Positions 19,863 through 31,278 are shown, counted from the first letter of the stretch. The stretch is 64,000 nucleotides of DNA from Platanthera guangdongensis (GCA_039583875.1 CM077153.1:116494568-116558567), one strand, 5' to 3'. Numbers and translations are program-made. The notes: generated by a model not told the origin, from the sequence alone.

Positions 19863-22749
19863 TGATAAGTTGTAAATATACCTATTTTTATGTACATTAA
19901 ATAAGTCATTGTACTTTATTTTTGTCATTTTTACTTATTTTTCTTTAATAAATTGCTTCTTTTTTATAAATATTTTCTAACTTAAGCTTATTTTTGTTTC
20001 CTAAAATTTTCAGGAAAAATTGGAAAAAAATGCAAGTACACGCCCATGTATTATGGGTAACGCACGTGACCTGGGCGTGACACTTCAAATTCCAGTGAAT
20101 CACCCGTTTTTGAAGAAAAATCATGTGACACGCCCGGGCACACGCCCGTGTCATGCGAAACGCCCCTGTGACCAAAACCCGTGTCACTCCCACTCGACGA
20201 AAAGCGCTCAACAATCGTCAACCGGCCCGACACGCCCAGCATCACGCGCGTGACCGAGGGCGTGACTCCTCCACCTGGCCGACAAGACCGCGCCGGCGAC
20301 TTTTTGAAGCAACTCACGCCCAGTTCAACCTCCACGATACGCCCAGCGTCACGCCCGTGACCAGGGGCGTGACCTCCACGTTTTCAGCTGCGAAGTCAAC
20401 TTTGCAGTCAAATCACCGATCAGCTTATGTACAGTAGTGACACGCCCCCCCCCCCCCCCCCCCGATACGCCCGTGTCGGAGGGCGTGTACTTTGATTTTT
20501 TTTCCTATAAATACTAGTGTTCTGTATGTATTCCTATTCCTTTTCTTTGGATCCATTTTGCAAGGGGAGGCGCTGCTTAGGAGGTTTTAAAGCTATGTAA
20601 TGGGATTTTCTCCCTCTCTCTCTCTCTTTTGTTTTAGTTTTACCTTTGTAATCATCTTTTAGTCTTAATACAAATGTAGTTTTTTTCCATTACAATATTT
20701 TGGACTTCATCTATGTGCCCACCCTTTGCAATCTTATTTTTTCTTTTTTTTAACTTTGTTTTTTCTCGTTCTTTTTATGGGTGTGTGAGTGTATGAGTAT
20801 AGGTTTTTTACTTTGATGTTTTTATTATTTTATGTACTTAGTTTTGTTAGATTTAGCACTTTTATAGCTTTTATTACATTCCTATAAACCCGTAAAATCA
20901 TTTTCAAAGTAATTTTCATTTTTGACTAACTTAGTTTTTCTTGTTTAGGATGTAAAACTTTTTCATTCTTTTTTCTTTATTTTCACTTTTTAGCACTTTT
21001 ACGGAGTTATAGGAATGAATATATAGTTGTTTTAATTTTTTGCGCACTTTGGTTTTCATTTTAAACTTTTGCTCGTTTTATTTTTTTGACTTCATTTTAC
21101 ACATTTTTACCGCATTCTAGCGGTAGAAATGTATTTGTTTTCATTCTTCGAGCACTACCATTTTTGCGTTTATTTGCAAAACTTTTTGCTCCGTTAATTT
21201 TTATTTTCACTTTTTATGCATTTCTACCGCATTTTAGCGATAGAAATGTTGTTATTTTAATTTTTCAGCAACTTAGTTTTTCGCCTTTTTTGTATGTGTG
21301 CGTGCATGTATGAGTTAATTTTCATAGCTTTCTTTCAATTCATGTAGAGTGTGTGCGTGTGCGCATTTATTTCTGCCTACTCGTTAAGAGTTAAATGGCG
21401 CAGTGTGTGTTTTCATTTCTATCGAGTGTGTGGGTGTATGCATTTATTTCCTCCTACTCGTTTGAGTAGGACCCGCTTTAATTTTCTTCCTACTCATTTG
21501 AGTAGGGCTTTTGTGTGTGAGTTTTAAAATTCTATAGAGTGTGTGTGTGAGTTTTCTTTTAAGTAGAGTGTGTGTGAGAGTATTTCAATTCAGTAGAGTG
21601 CATGCGTGAGTGCATTTATTTTCTCCAACTCGCTTGAGTAGGACTCGCTTTATTTTATCTCGCCCACTTGTTTGAGCCGGGACTAGTCATTTACTGCTTT
21701 CATTTACCCCCTACTCGTTCGAGTAGGGATTGCAATTTACTGCTTTCCTTTTATTGCCTTCTTTTATCGCTTTCATTTTCTGATTTATTTTATCGCTTTC
21801 TACCGCTTGTCGTCCCCATTCCGATGAGTGGGTAATTGTTCTTAGCCCTCAGTATCGAAGAGCATTAGGATAGATAAAATAGCTTTAAAAAATTAAAGGT
21901 CCAGGTTTTCTAGTTAATTAAATTACTTAAGGTTTTCCTCGGGTTTACGAAGCGTAGGACCACATAATCGATGTGTGGGCTCTATTTTCGTAGTCCATAC
22001 GCTAGCTAGCCGAGAGGCCGTGCGTATGGACCGATCACCCCTTGGTAAATGGAGTTCCGCACTAACCCTCGAGAGAGGAGGCGCGCAAACTCTACCAGAT
22101 TGGGTTCCCCACCCAATAGCGGGGTTTTTAGCATAATGCGGGCGTTAAGAGGAATCCTTCGTCGGACTAACGTTCGGTCAAATAGTCTTAGCATTCAGGT
22201 GAGCGATATCCCTATAATTAGGTGAGCTCATTTTAGTGGAACCTCCACGGCCAAGTCTCCGTCTTAATTAATTTGAAACTTAGGATCACTTTTTATTAAA
22301 AGTTTATTTTAGTTCAAATTTTATTTGATGCCGTCGCGCTAAGCTTTTCATCGGCTCCACCTTTTTAACGCTTTTATTTTTAATGCCTTTTGTTTTTATA
22401 TATTTAAAAATATCCCGACAAGATAATATCAGTAAAATAATAGTCCCCTCCAGGGAAGAGTAGAAATAATCGACCCGACTCCGATAACAATACGACCTCG
22501 ATATTCTACACTGGAATATCCTGTACTACTCACGATAGGTGCACTTGCCTCCTTTCGTTAAAACTCGATCTCATCTGTTTTATATCCAAATAATAAATCC
22601 GCGCGCCCCGTTTTCTAAATAAAACCAAATCCTCTTTTCTTAAATAAAACAGCTCGGGGCGACGCGAGCTCGTAATAATTTTTGGAGTTTTAACCTGCAT
22701 CAAGTTTTTGACGCCGTTGCCGGAGACTTGATGCAAAAATTATCAATCA
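19863..22749 (+). mobile_element. 3' LTR of element D
   Basis: It starts TGATAAGTTG and ends TTATCAATCA, 2887 bp, collinear with the 5' LTR. Dyads are at 20036-20480, a C19 run at 20445-20463, TATA near 20512, and the terminal hairpin at 22696-22735. The C-run is longer than in the 5' LTR, and the loop of the terminal hairpin has GACGCC where the 5' copy has GGCGCC. Confidence 0.88.
22696..22735 (+). other. LTR-end hairpin with primer-site-like loop (3' LTR D)
   Basis: TGCATCAAGT (22696-22705) and ACTTGATGCA (22726-22735) flank a 20-base loop containing TTTTGACGCCGTTGCCGG. The stem is identical to the copy in the 5' LTR. Confidence 0.85.
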
Positions 22750-22754
22750 CCTTT
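22750..22754. repeat. Target-site duplication CCTTT, right copy (element D)
   Basis: CCTTT follows the TCAATCA end of the right LTR and matches 14193-14197. Confidence 0.9.
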
Positions 22755-22869
22755 GTACTAGTTATATATTAGACATGCCACTATCCTTGGGAAAAGTCAC
22801 TCGGGACAGAAGAAATCAAAGACAGGATCAAAGCTTTACCTGAGTAAATAATCGAGTGCATAGTCTAAA

Positions 22870-23135
22870 AAGCTAAGTAAAAGTTCGACTGCATCGACTT
22901 CTTAGCTAAGTAGAAGTTCGAGTGCATCGACTTTATACATAAGTAAAAGTTCGACCGCATCGACTTCTTGGGTATGTAAAAGTTCGACTGCATCGACTTT
23001 ACAACTAAGTAAAAGTTCGACTGCATCAACTTCTTAGCTTAGCAGAAATTCGACTATATCGATTTCACGACTAAGTAAAAGTTCGACTGTATTGAAGGCT
23101 GACTCAGTGAAAATTTGACTGCATCGACTGCATGA
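22870..23135. repeat. 33-bp tandem array (GTTCGACTGCATCGAC core)
   Basis: The marker GTTCG recurs at 22883, 22916, 22949, 22982, 23015, 23048 (ATTCG), 23081 and 23114 (ATTTG), an exact 33-bp period over eight copies. The core GTTCGACTGCATCGAC contains two TCGA sites. It probably lies in the U3 of Tat-like LTR E. The 120 bp before it and the 145 bp after it hold nothing I recognise. Confidence 0.9.
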
Positions 23136-23280
23136 AGACAGAATGTTGTTATAGGCAGATTTTGGCTAAGTGTTAGTAGTTTCCTTATATAATATCTTGT
23201 TTTAAGTTGACTATACTTATTGTATAACCTGTAATTCATCGAGATCAGATGCGACCGTTGCTGACTTAGAGGTTCTCGCC

Positions 23281-23523
23281 CACCTAGGGCGAGTACAGCC
23301 CCCCAGGGGCAAGATCCAGGCACCCTAGGGCGAGTGCAGCCCCTATGGGCGAGATCCAAGCAACCTGGAGCGAATGCAGCCCCCATGGGCAAGATCCAGG
23401 CACCCTGCGGTGAGTGTAGCCCCCCAGGGGCGAGATCCAGGCACCCTGGGTCGAGTGCAGCCCCCAAAGGCGAGATCCAGGCACCTTGGAGCGAGTGCAG
23501 GCCCCAAAGGCGGGATCCAGGCA
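23281..23523. repeat. 40-bp tandem array of LTR E, left part
   Basis: The marker GATCC occurs at 23313, 23353, 23393, 23434, 23474 and 23514. Units contain GGGCGAGTGCAGCCCC and GGGGCGAGATCCAGGCA blocks. The array is cut at 23528 by a solo LTR and resumes at 26430 with the same unit. Confidence 0.9.
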
Positions 23524-23528
23524 TCTTG

Positions 23529-26429
23529 TGTCACAACCCGCATTTTCTCCGCATTTAACAATATATCAGAGTAAGGGAAAATACATGTCATGATGTCATA
23601 TCAGCAGGGGATAACTGCAGACACTCAGGCAAAACTCCAACTAAACACCTGTATGAAAGATTTGTGAGTTATTTAGGGAAAATCCAGTTTAAGTTAAGCG
23701 GTTAGTCGTATCCCTTGGCTCAGTGGATAAACTAGTACACTAGAAAAATATAGTTATACACTGTGAAAATACTTTGATTAGATTGATTTAACATCCTACA
23801 TGAGTATAAATATCCCTGGAGGACAACTCATGATATGTAAGACTCTAGATTTATAATAATAATAAAAGTAGCTTTTACGACCGTTTAAATATTGTGATTG
23901 AGGTTTTCAAATATGACATGTATGAGGTAATAATAATGGTTTTTATATTTTAAAAATACCTAACAGTGCAACCTAGCATAAAGCCTTCCCAGAGAGCAAG
24001 TATAAACAACCACAAAAAGAGTAAACTCAGCAGCTTAGCAAAGTACTTAATAATCCAAAAGAAAACTAACAGTGGGCGTCAACAACCTGACATGAACCCA
24101 CTGAAGGTATGTATGTATGTACTAACAAGGAAATAATCAAAAACTACATCACAAGGGTGAGGAAAACCTCTGCAACAAAGCACTCCACTAGCAAACTCTC
24201 AAACCTAGCCGTTGTACCGACTACTGCCATGAACCTGAGGCATTCAAAAGAAGAACACCTCTGCAAAAAAAATACAAGTGACAAAGGAAAATAATCAGGT
24301 AATAAGTACAAAGGCATGGAAGGGTTTACAAAACCCGAGTATAAGAAATGCTGAAAACCACAGCTGATTAGCCAAATAAATATAAGGACAGTAAAAGTTT
24401 GTAATAAAAGAGTTAGTTGAATATATGCACCAAGTGAGGAATGAAGTCATGCTTCGACAAAATCTGCAAGGATTAGCATAAATAGCATAGACTGATCTAA
24501 GAAGCAAAATGTGGACAAAACAGCTCGAAAATGTGAATCATTAACACTTGGTAATATCAACTGGGCTGGAGTCGGTGACCAATTGTCCCATACCAGGCTC
24601 AGACCTAAATGTATCAAAAAAGAAGGCCCTATGGTGGTGACCATTTGTGCCAACCCAAACCAACAGTCCTCAAAATAGAGACCATACAACCACCAAGTGT
24701 ATTGATCCACAAACCGACGTCTAGTTGGCGGTCCTTTATCCACTGCCAACATTTATAGTTGAAGAAACATCAAACCCTAACCAAATCTCAAGTCTAAACC
24801 CAAAGAAAAACTTAAACAAGTCCTAAAACCACTCTAAGGACCATACAAGATGAATCAGGCCAAGCAGCGAAAAATTCTAAGTCCTGGCCAAATTCGACGA
24901 GTATACCCGACGAACTACAATGATACTCATTGAATCGTAAGCTAATACTCGGTGAATCCTTCTATACTCGGCGAAAATGGCTTGCGACGATCGGCAATAC
25001 TCGACGAATGGTTATCGATACTCGACAAAATGATTGGCGATACTCATCGAACTTTCCTTTAGCTTGCCCCTGATATTCGATGAATTTTCTACAATACTCG
25101 GCAAATTACACTTAGACTAAATCCATCCATACTCGGCGAACTTTACTCGGCAAAACTACTATCGATACTCGACGAACTGACCTACGATATCTAACGAATT
25201 GACCATATGGACTCGGCGATACTCGGGCAAATTCTACACTATTCGGCAGAAATGACTACCGATACTCGACGGATCATTACTATACTCGGTGAATCGGCCC
25301 ATGATACTCGCCGAAAAAGACTTGGCGACAATCGGCTTCACTTAGCGAATTCTCACCCTTACCATACGCCACGAATTCCAATACTTGCCAAATTTGTCTG
25401 CTGAAACTCGACGAAAATCACTTGCCCAAACCCGACGAATTCCTACCTGATACCCGCCAAATTCTACTTAGAGAAAACCCGACAAATCGACTCACCTAAA
25501 CTCGCTGAAAATGCCTTTCTCCGCTAAACCTAGTTTACACGATTTTGGCCGAAATCAAGCCCTAACCTAGAGGTTCTTTTCATGATTCACCGATACTACT
25601 CCTATTTTCTAAGAAATGAGGAAAAAGAAAAGAAAACGAACAACAAAATGGACATGCAAGAGGGGGTAATTCCAATTGCTTTGAACCTTCGAAGAAACGT
25701 TGCCCGCTCACACCGTGACAAGGATCGGCCGTAAAAAGGCACGAGCAACGTTTCCTGAAACTTTTGGAGGGTAAAAGGGGTCAAAATTGCTAACCCTAAC
25801 GTATAAAAATCGAGGAATCAGGGAAAACTACCACAATCGTGTAGCCCTCGCTGAGAGCTTTCTGAATCTCCAAACTATCGACGAAACCGACCACCGGATC
25901 CCTGGAAATCGCCAGCTTAACGCACACCCTGTCCGCCGCTCGTCTTTCGCGAAAAATGGCGTCGTCGGGTTTAGGGAAGATGATGAATAGTACGGGCAGG
26001 GTTCGATTTGACGCTTATTTATACTTATAAATATAATTCAATATTGTTAATCTACTTAAATAACGCCAAAACGACTTGAAATTCAAATCAACTCGAAAGT
26101 CTACGAAATTTGCACCCTAGCTAAATATCGACGCTATGAATCCAACAGAGAAGTTGGAATCGAGATCCGACAAACCAAAGTAGGGAAAACACCTCCCGAA
26201 GCCAAAACAGAAGCATTCCCAAAAAGGCTCCACCGAGTGACCAAAACAGACCTGGTTGGTAAGTGAATCTTACAAACAGGCTAAAACTCAGTCACACTGA
26301 AAACATAAAGAGCAAAAACTATGCTCTAACCATAGCACATGCCAAACACGCGTCAACGTAACGCCCTGACGTCATAAATACGCCAAAAAATAGAATTAAA
26401 CTAAACATCAAAAAATTGGGGGCGTTACA
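23529..26429 (+). mobile_element. Solo LTR F (Tekay/chromovirus-like) inside the 40-bp array
   Basis: This 2901-bp block starts TGTCACAACCCGC and ends GGGGGCGTTACA, with no internal region or second LTR. It is flanked by TCTTG (23524-23528) and CCCTG (26430-26434), a 5-bp TSD differing by two C/T changes. The TGT...GCGTTACA ends are like LTR B, so a chromovirus origin is likely. A solo LTR forms by recombination between the two LTRs of a full element. It holds a TACTCGGCGAA-type array (24890-25520). I see no gene in it. Confidence 0.75.
24890..25520. repeat. ATACTCGGCGAA / ATACTCGACGAA array in solo LTR F
   Basis: Some 25 irregularly spaced copies of TACTCG[AG]CGAA and variants fill the middle of the solo LTR. 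The motif is CpG-containing but only partly self-complementary, unlike most other arrays in this window. Confidence 0.75.
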
Positions 26430-26600
26430 CCCTGGGGTGAGTGTAGCCCCCAGGGGCGAGATCCAGGCACCCTGGGGCGAGTGTAGTCACCCAGGAGTGA
26501 GATCCAGGCACCCTAGGGTGAGTGCATCCCCCGGGGGCGGGATCCAGACACCCTGGGGAGAGTGCAGCCCCCCATGGGCGAGATTTAGGCATGGGGCGAG
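26430..26600. repeat. 40-bp tandem array of LTR E, right part
   Basis: The array resumes after the solo LTR, with GATCC markers at 26460, 26501 and 26541 and a decayed copy near 26582. The unit and period are the same as at 23281-23523. Confidence 0.85.
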
Positions 26601-27069
26601 TGGCGAGTCCCAGCTTCATCGGGCACTCGCCAACTCAAGGATACCTCTTTAGGTCTGTTAATATCCCCTCCAAATAGCGGAGTTATGAAATTGACAGACC
26701 TTTTTGGGTTGTGTTTAGTAAAACCAAAAGACAGGATTCCATTATTAGCAGACCAAACTTGGAAAACTATAAATAGACCCCCATGGGCACCTTGGTGAGG
26801 GGACAACTTCTTCTTGCTCCCCCCCCCCCCCCAAGGCCGACTCTAGTTGGGGAGTGCTCTCAAGGTCCACCAGGGTGCCCAGCTTAGCATTGGTTAGGAA
26901 GGGGAAGCTCTCTTTGATTTTTCAGGTGTGTGGCGGGACCTCCTCACAAAAAATCGGTGTCTGTCTCTTAGTTCCAAGTAGCTAGTTAGGTGCTCTCGCT
27001 TGAGAGAAGTAGGTGCAAGCTACCCCCTTGGGTTTGAACTCCACAAGAAGCCAAGTTTTGGTTTCAACA
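26601..27069 (+). mobile_element. 3' part of Tat-like LTR E
   Basis: This stretch matches the end of LTR M (60600-60910) block by block: the TATA motif AAAACTATAAATA (26764-26776), GGTGTGTGGCGGGACCTCC, GAACTCCAC and the final GTTTCAACA at 27069. No primer-binding site follows, so it is a 3' or solo LTR, not a 5' LTR. The left end is not defined; the LTR may reach back to the 33-bp array. A run of 14 C follows the TATA region near 26820. Confidence 0.6.
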
Positions 27070-27073
27070 CTTA

Positions 27074-28368
27074 TGTCATGTGAACCATTTGACTTCGTAT
27101 ATGGTATCATATCATGGTCACTTAAACCTACTTACTCCAGCTTGACACGTGGTACAACAGTCAGGTCCTTAATTTGAGGCGCAGATTGGGTAAAGAATTC
27201 AAATTAGAATAATTCATGGATTTTGATGCTTAAACTCAGGGATTGCTTGCAAGGAGAATTATTCTCATTTATTAGAGAATATCACCAAGATTTCAAATTG
27301 TTTCCTTAGCCGAAATTCGACAGTCATTGCTTATTCCAAAATAAGATTAATTCCTGAAGTGCTTGCTGGTCATTTGAAGAGATCCAGCCAGGATATTTTC
27401 TAGATTATAAATCTTCCTTTTGCAGATTTAAAATAGTTGTTTGAAGTTTCCTAATCCAGTAGTTGCCCATGGAAGATTGGCTAACCGTTAGATAACTTCA
27501 ATTCAACATTTATTATCTCTCTGCCGGTCAAGCATAGTATAAAAGGACTTGGAGATTTGAGAAGTTTTTTTTAGTTGTGCTTTTGCAAGTTCAAGCCTTT
27601 GAGAAATATTCACAAGCACTTATAATTCACAGAGAGTTTTCACTGTTATTCTTCTAAGTTCTGTGAAACAAGTTCTCTTGATCAAGCAAGCCATTCCAAG
27701 AAGATATTTCAAGTGTAGATTAAGTCAAGGAAGAAGAAGCATGCCTTGTGCTTCTACCTGAAGACATAATCCTTTGAGTGTTGAGTACATAAATTGTATT
27801 TTATTTTTCTGTAAGATTCCTTGTGAATCTGAGCGTAGATCACTGAGTTTGGAGATTGAGGTAGGGCATGTTTTAAGCTTGATTTGTAGGGCTTGGTAGC
27901 CTGAGTTTGTAAGGCTTGAGTAAAGCCTACGTTGTAGGATCTGTTGGTGGATCTGAGTTTGTATGGCCTGTGGTGCCTGAGTTAGTAAGCCTTGAGGATA
28001 GCCTGGGTTTGTAAGGCTTAAGGATAGCCTGAGTTGTAGGGCTTGTGTGGGAGCCTGAGGTGTAGGACCTGTGTGAGGGTCTGAGGTATGGAACTTGAGT
28101 TCCTGAGATTGTAAGAAATAAGGATCTAAGAAGATATTTTGGAGAGGTTTTCGCCTACGTTAGCTCACTGCTAGATTGATGTAAAGGGTAAGTGAATGTA
28201 CCCATTATTGGGGAACTACTATAAATCCTGGTGTGTTCTGTGTTGTGCTGTGATTTAATTCTATGATCTATTTTCTCATTGTGCTCTAGAAAAATAACTA
28301 AAGAGATCTTAAAATCAGTAAATCATATATTCATCCCCCTCTAGGTGAGTAGTAACTCACATCTTTCA
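27074..28368 (+). mobile_element. 5' LTR of element G
   Basis: It starts TGTCATGTG, five bases after the end of LTR E, and ends CTAGGTGAGTAGTAACTCACATCTTTCA. A TATA box AGTATAAAAGG lies at about 27536. A hairpin array is at 27811-28106, and the conserved hairpin is near 28191-28220. The primer site follows two bases later. The start is the least certain boundary. I saw no dense dyad array in this U3, unlike the other LTRs. Confidence 0.75.
27811..28106 (+). repeat. Variable-stem hairpin array in LTR G
   Basis: About a dozen short inverted repeats are separated by GAGTTTGT/GAGTTGT/GAGGT linkers. Stems include AGATTC/GAATCT, GGCT/AGCC (three units with different loops), AGGCTT/AAGCCT, GATC/GATC, GACC/GGTC and GGAACT/AGTTCC. 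The architecture is that of LTR A with different stem sequences. Confidence 0.7.
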
Positions 28369-28370
28369 AG

Positions 28371-28383
28371 TGGTATCAAAGAG
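28371..28383 (+). other. Primer-binding site of element G (initiator tRNA-Met type)
   Basis: TGGTATCAAAGAG starts two bases after the LTR end. It differs by one base from TGGTATCAGAG, the complement of plant initiator tRNA-Met used by most Ty1/copia elements. Confidence 0.85.
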
Positions 28384-28447
28384 ATGTTGTTCAAAAGGCT
28401 TAATTGTTGAACAAGATCCTCAAAGGGTTGAAAAGATTTATAGCACA

Positions 28448-29330
28448 ATGGGCTTTGGATAAAGTTACAAAGAACTTAGCTCCATAAAACTTTCTATCTA
28501 TAGAAAGGAGAATTTTGGCATTTGGAAGTAGAGAGTCCAACTCTTCATGGAAGCATCTGATCCCAGAATTTTTGTCACTATGGAAGAGGGACCCTATGTC
28601 CCAATGAATATCTCTCATTTGAATGCAAATCTGGAAGTTCTTAAGAAACTTTCTGAAATGAACAAAGATGAAGTCATCCTGGCTACAATGGATAAAAGAG
28701 TCAAGAACATCATTGTAAGTGCAATTGATGATTCTACATTCTGAAACCTGATTCACTGCAAAAAATTGGCAAGGAGATGTGGGACATATTGATTGTCTAC
28801 ATGGAAGGGACTGAAAAAGTCATGGATGAAAAAAAATCCCTTCTAAATCAGGAGTATGAAGCTTTCAGCTAGGAGAAGAGAGACATTATTGCTGACTGTT
28901 ATGAGGAGTTTTTCAGAATTATGAATGGACCGAGGAATTATGGGAGGTCCTTTACAAAATATGAATTGAATGACAAATTTCTCAGATCCCTACATAAGGA
29001 ATGAGACATAAAGATCTGTGTCGTTAGGGAAATGGGAAAGCTGGGAAATATTGAACCCCAAAATCTATTTCGGAAATTATTGTCCCATGAACTTCACCTT
29101 AGTAGTAGGAAGAATGAAGAAGGGAATAACAAGGACAGATCCATGGATCTGAAGGCTGATAGTTCCAACAGAGGCAAGAAGAAAGTCTTACCTTCCCCAA
29201 GCAAAGCAGAAGTTTCAGAAGAGTCTGAACCAAGTACTTCTGGGGAAGAGATGTCTAATGGATATTTGGCCTTGTTCACAAGGCAGTTCAAGAAGATGAT
29301 GAGAGGGAGGAAGGATTGGAATAATCCAAG
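28448..29330 (+). pseudogene. Element G: gag, N-terminal part
   Basis: Gag forms the particle that packages element RNA. The segment opens ATGGGCTTTGGA and encodes a UBN2-type copia gag: FMEASDPRIFVTMEEGPYVP, DEVILATMDKRVKNIIVSAIDDSTF, then pieces matching EMWDILIVYMEG and SCHELHLSSRKNEEG. Stops (for example the fifth codon and TGA after DDSTF at 28742) and a frameshift break it. It is cut at 29330 by element H and resumes at 44367. The homologous gag of H starts near 31279. Confidence 0.8.
29326..29330. repeat. Target-site duplication CCAAG, left copy (element H)
   Basis: CCAAG before LTR H and CCTAG at 44367-44371 after the other LTR match in four of five bases. Confidence 0.7.
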
Positions 29331-31199
29331 TGTTGGGAATTGTGCCCTACAATGTTCCTCAGGATTTGAAGAGGCATCACCAATCATGCTAAGGGTCATA
29401 ATGTATTTGATGTGTGCTTGAGTTCATGCATGCGGGTTGTCCATGATTGGACAGGTGAAATTTAAGTGTATGCTGGAGGATTCAGAAATCATCGTGCTCA
29501 GCTCACCGTTAGTCGAGCTAAATTTAGAATCTTGGGATTCAGAAATCGTCAAGCTCAGCTCACTGTCCGTCGAGCTAAATTCAGAAGAACCGAGACAGAT
29601 GACATTGAGTGAGGCAGGTTCACTCAACGCTTCTAATGAAGAACCGAGACAGATGGTGTTGAGTGACTTAACATCACTCAACGCCTAATGAAGTTCTGGA
29701 ATATTTCCAAGTCCAGATGGTGATAACCACTACTGACGTCATCAAAAGTCAACAAGTCGAAGTATCTCATGTTGTTGCTGGAAAGCTACAACAACACAGG
29801 ATGAGCACTGCTGACGTCACCAGAAGCCGACAAAGTCAAAATAGTTCATGTTGTTGCGGGAAACCTGCTGTAGCGTCGAAAGCTGTATTTGTCCTTTTTT
29901 GAGGGAGGTGGCGCTCACCATCCTTGGCTGGACCCACTCTCAAATTATGTCAGTGATTCAAATCAACACATATAAAAAGGTGGAAGAAAAGGGGATTAGG
30001 GTAACAGAGAAAAAAATGCAGAACACATAAAGGAAAAATAGAAAATAGAGGCGGTTGAACTTCATCTTCTCCAACAAGCTTGAAACCAAAAGTCCAGCAG
30101 AGCAAGCCAGCAGACAGTGAAAAGTCAACTGAAGCTCTTTCAAGTTCAGCAAGTGTGTTCTCTCAGGAACAAGGCAGTCGATTCTTCATATCAACAAGAA
30201 GATAGCTGTGTGAAGGGCAGTCAGCCTTCAACAGCAGATAGGTGTTTACCTGTGCAGCAAAGAAGTAGTGGATGTAGAAGAAGACTCATCCCTTCTACAG
30301 CAAGTGGGCTGGACTGATATCTGCTCATTCCAGCAAGATAGACTAAGAGATTTATCTTTGAGCCAGTGGTTCCAAATTAATTTTATCTTGTACAAATTCA
30401 TGTAGGATTCAGTTTATCTGAATCTGAGCTGTAGGGCCTTTTGGCCCGAGTTGTAGGTGACTAATTAGTCACTGATGTAGGTGCCCTGCTAGGGTACTAA
30501 GGTAGGATCCATGTGTGGATCTAAGAGTAGGGTTGTCCTCCCAGCCTGAGTAGTAGACCTTAGAAATAAGGGTGAGGTAGATGACTGGTGAGTCACTGAG
30601 CTGTAGGTGACAAGTTTGTCATTGAATTGTAGGTCTTGGAGGAGGCTGAGTTGTAGATTCCTGGAAGGGCACTGAGGTAGGTACCTGGAAGGGTATTAAG
30701 TTGTAGAAGTGCTGCAGCACTCTGAGAGTAGGGCTTTGTGCCTGAAGAGTAGAGCTTTGTGCCTGAAGTGGTAGGGCTGAAAAGCATGAGTTGTAGGCCT
30801 TAGAGATAAGGTTGAGGTAGGTGGTCAATGGATCACTGAGTTGTAGGAGATCTGCAGGGCTCTGAGGTAGGAACCTTTGTGGTTCTGAGGTAGCGTTCTG
30901 AAGAGAACCTGAGGGTTAGGCTGAGGGCCTGAGGTGTAAGCTCTGAGGATCATATTGGTGGAGTTTATGCATAGTCCAACAAAATAGTTGGATAGGTGGG
31001 AGGTAAAGTGGATGTACCCAATTGGGGAACCACTATAAACAACTGCATGCTTGGCTGTGTTGTTGTTTTTCTTTTATATTGTAGGTGCTAAGGACAAGCT
31101 CTAGATCACCTAGTTAGAAATCAGCAAAAAGACTTAAAATTTTCAAAAACCTATTCACCCCCTATAGGTGACTAGCTAACCTTAAGTAAATAAGGTTCA
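29331..31199 (+). mobile_element. 5' LTR of element H
   Basis: It starts TGTTGGGAATTG and ends TAAATAAGGTTCA, where the 3' LTR has CTTTCA. A short CGTCGAGCT array lies at about 29490-29600, a hairpin array at 30404-30930, and the conserved hairpin at 31007-31034. It lacks most of the repeat arrays seen in the 3' LTR at 42118-42800. Confidence 0.85.
30404..30930 (+). repeat. Variable-stem hairpin array in 5' LTR H
   Basis: Around twenty inverted repeats with GAGTTGT/GAGGT/GAGCTGT linkers occur. Stems include GATTCAG/CTGAATC, GGGCC/GGCCC, TGACTAATTAGTCA (perfect palindrome), ATCC/GGAT, TGAC/GTCA, TACC/GGTA, AGTGCTGCAGCACT and GAACC/GGTTC. Unit order matches the 3' LTR array at 43501-44110. Confidence 0.8.
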
Positions 31200-31201
31200 A
31201 A

Positions 31202-31214
31202 TAGTATCATAGAG
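31202..31214 (+). other. Degenerate primer-binding site of element H
   Basis: TAGTATCATAGAG sits two bases after the 5' LTR, where TGGTATCAGAG is expected. Two changes make efficient priming doubtful. Confidence 0.6.
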
Positions 31215-31278
31215 AGGTTACTCAAAAAGGATCAAACAATCTGAGTATACCTCCAAGGTTAGCTAGAAGATATAATCA

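Larger units (their letters stand above)
14198..22749 (+). mobile_element. Element D: complete large non-coding LTR element (LARD)
   Basis: An 8552-bp insertion is bounded by a perfect 5-bp TSD. It has two LTRs of 2867 and 2887 bp that match over their whole length with scattered substitutions, a primer-binding site after the left LTR and a polypurine tract before the right one. The 2.8-kb interior has no coding potential. Such elements depend on enzymes from autonomous relatives. The GGCGCC primer-binding site and the TTAAGTATGGGGGT tract suggest a Ty3/gypsy relative (Tat/Athila group), but no protein confirms this. Confidence 0.88.

Noticed and set aside
22870..23135. Possible CRISPR-like array (33-bp repeats)
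   Set aside because: Repeats are contiguous with no unique spacers, no cas genes exist and the context is plant LTR DNA. It is an ordinary tandem array.
24447..24752. 101-codon minus frame with Trp-rich N-terminus in solo LTR F
   Set aside because: No recognisable domain; isolated inside an LTR that has many frames of similar length. Treated as chance.
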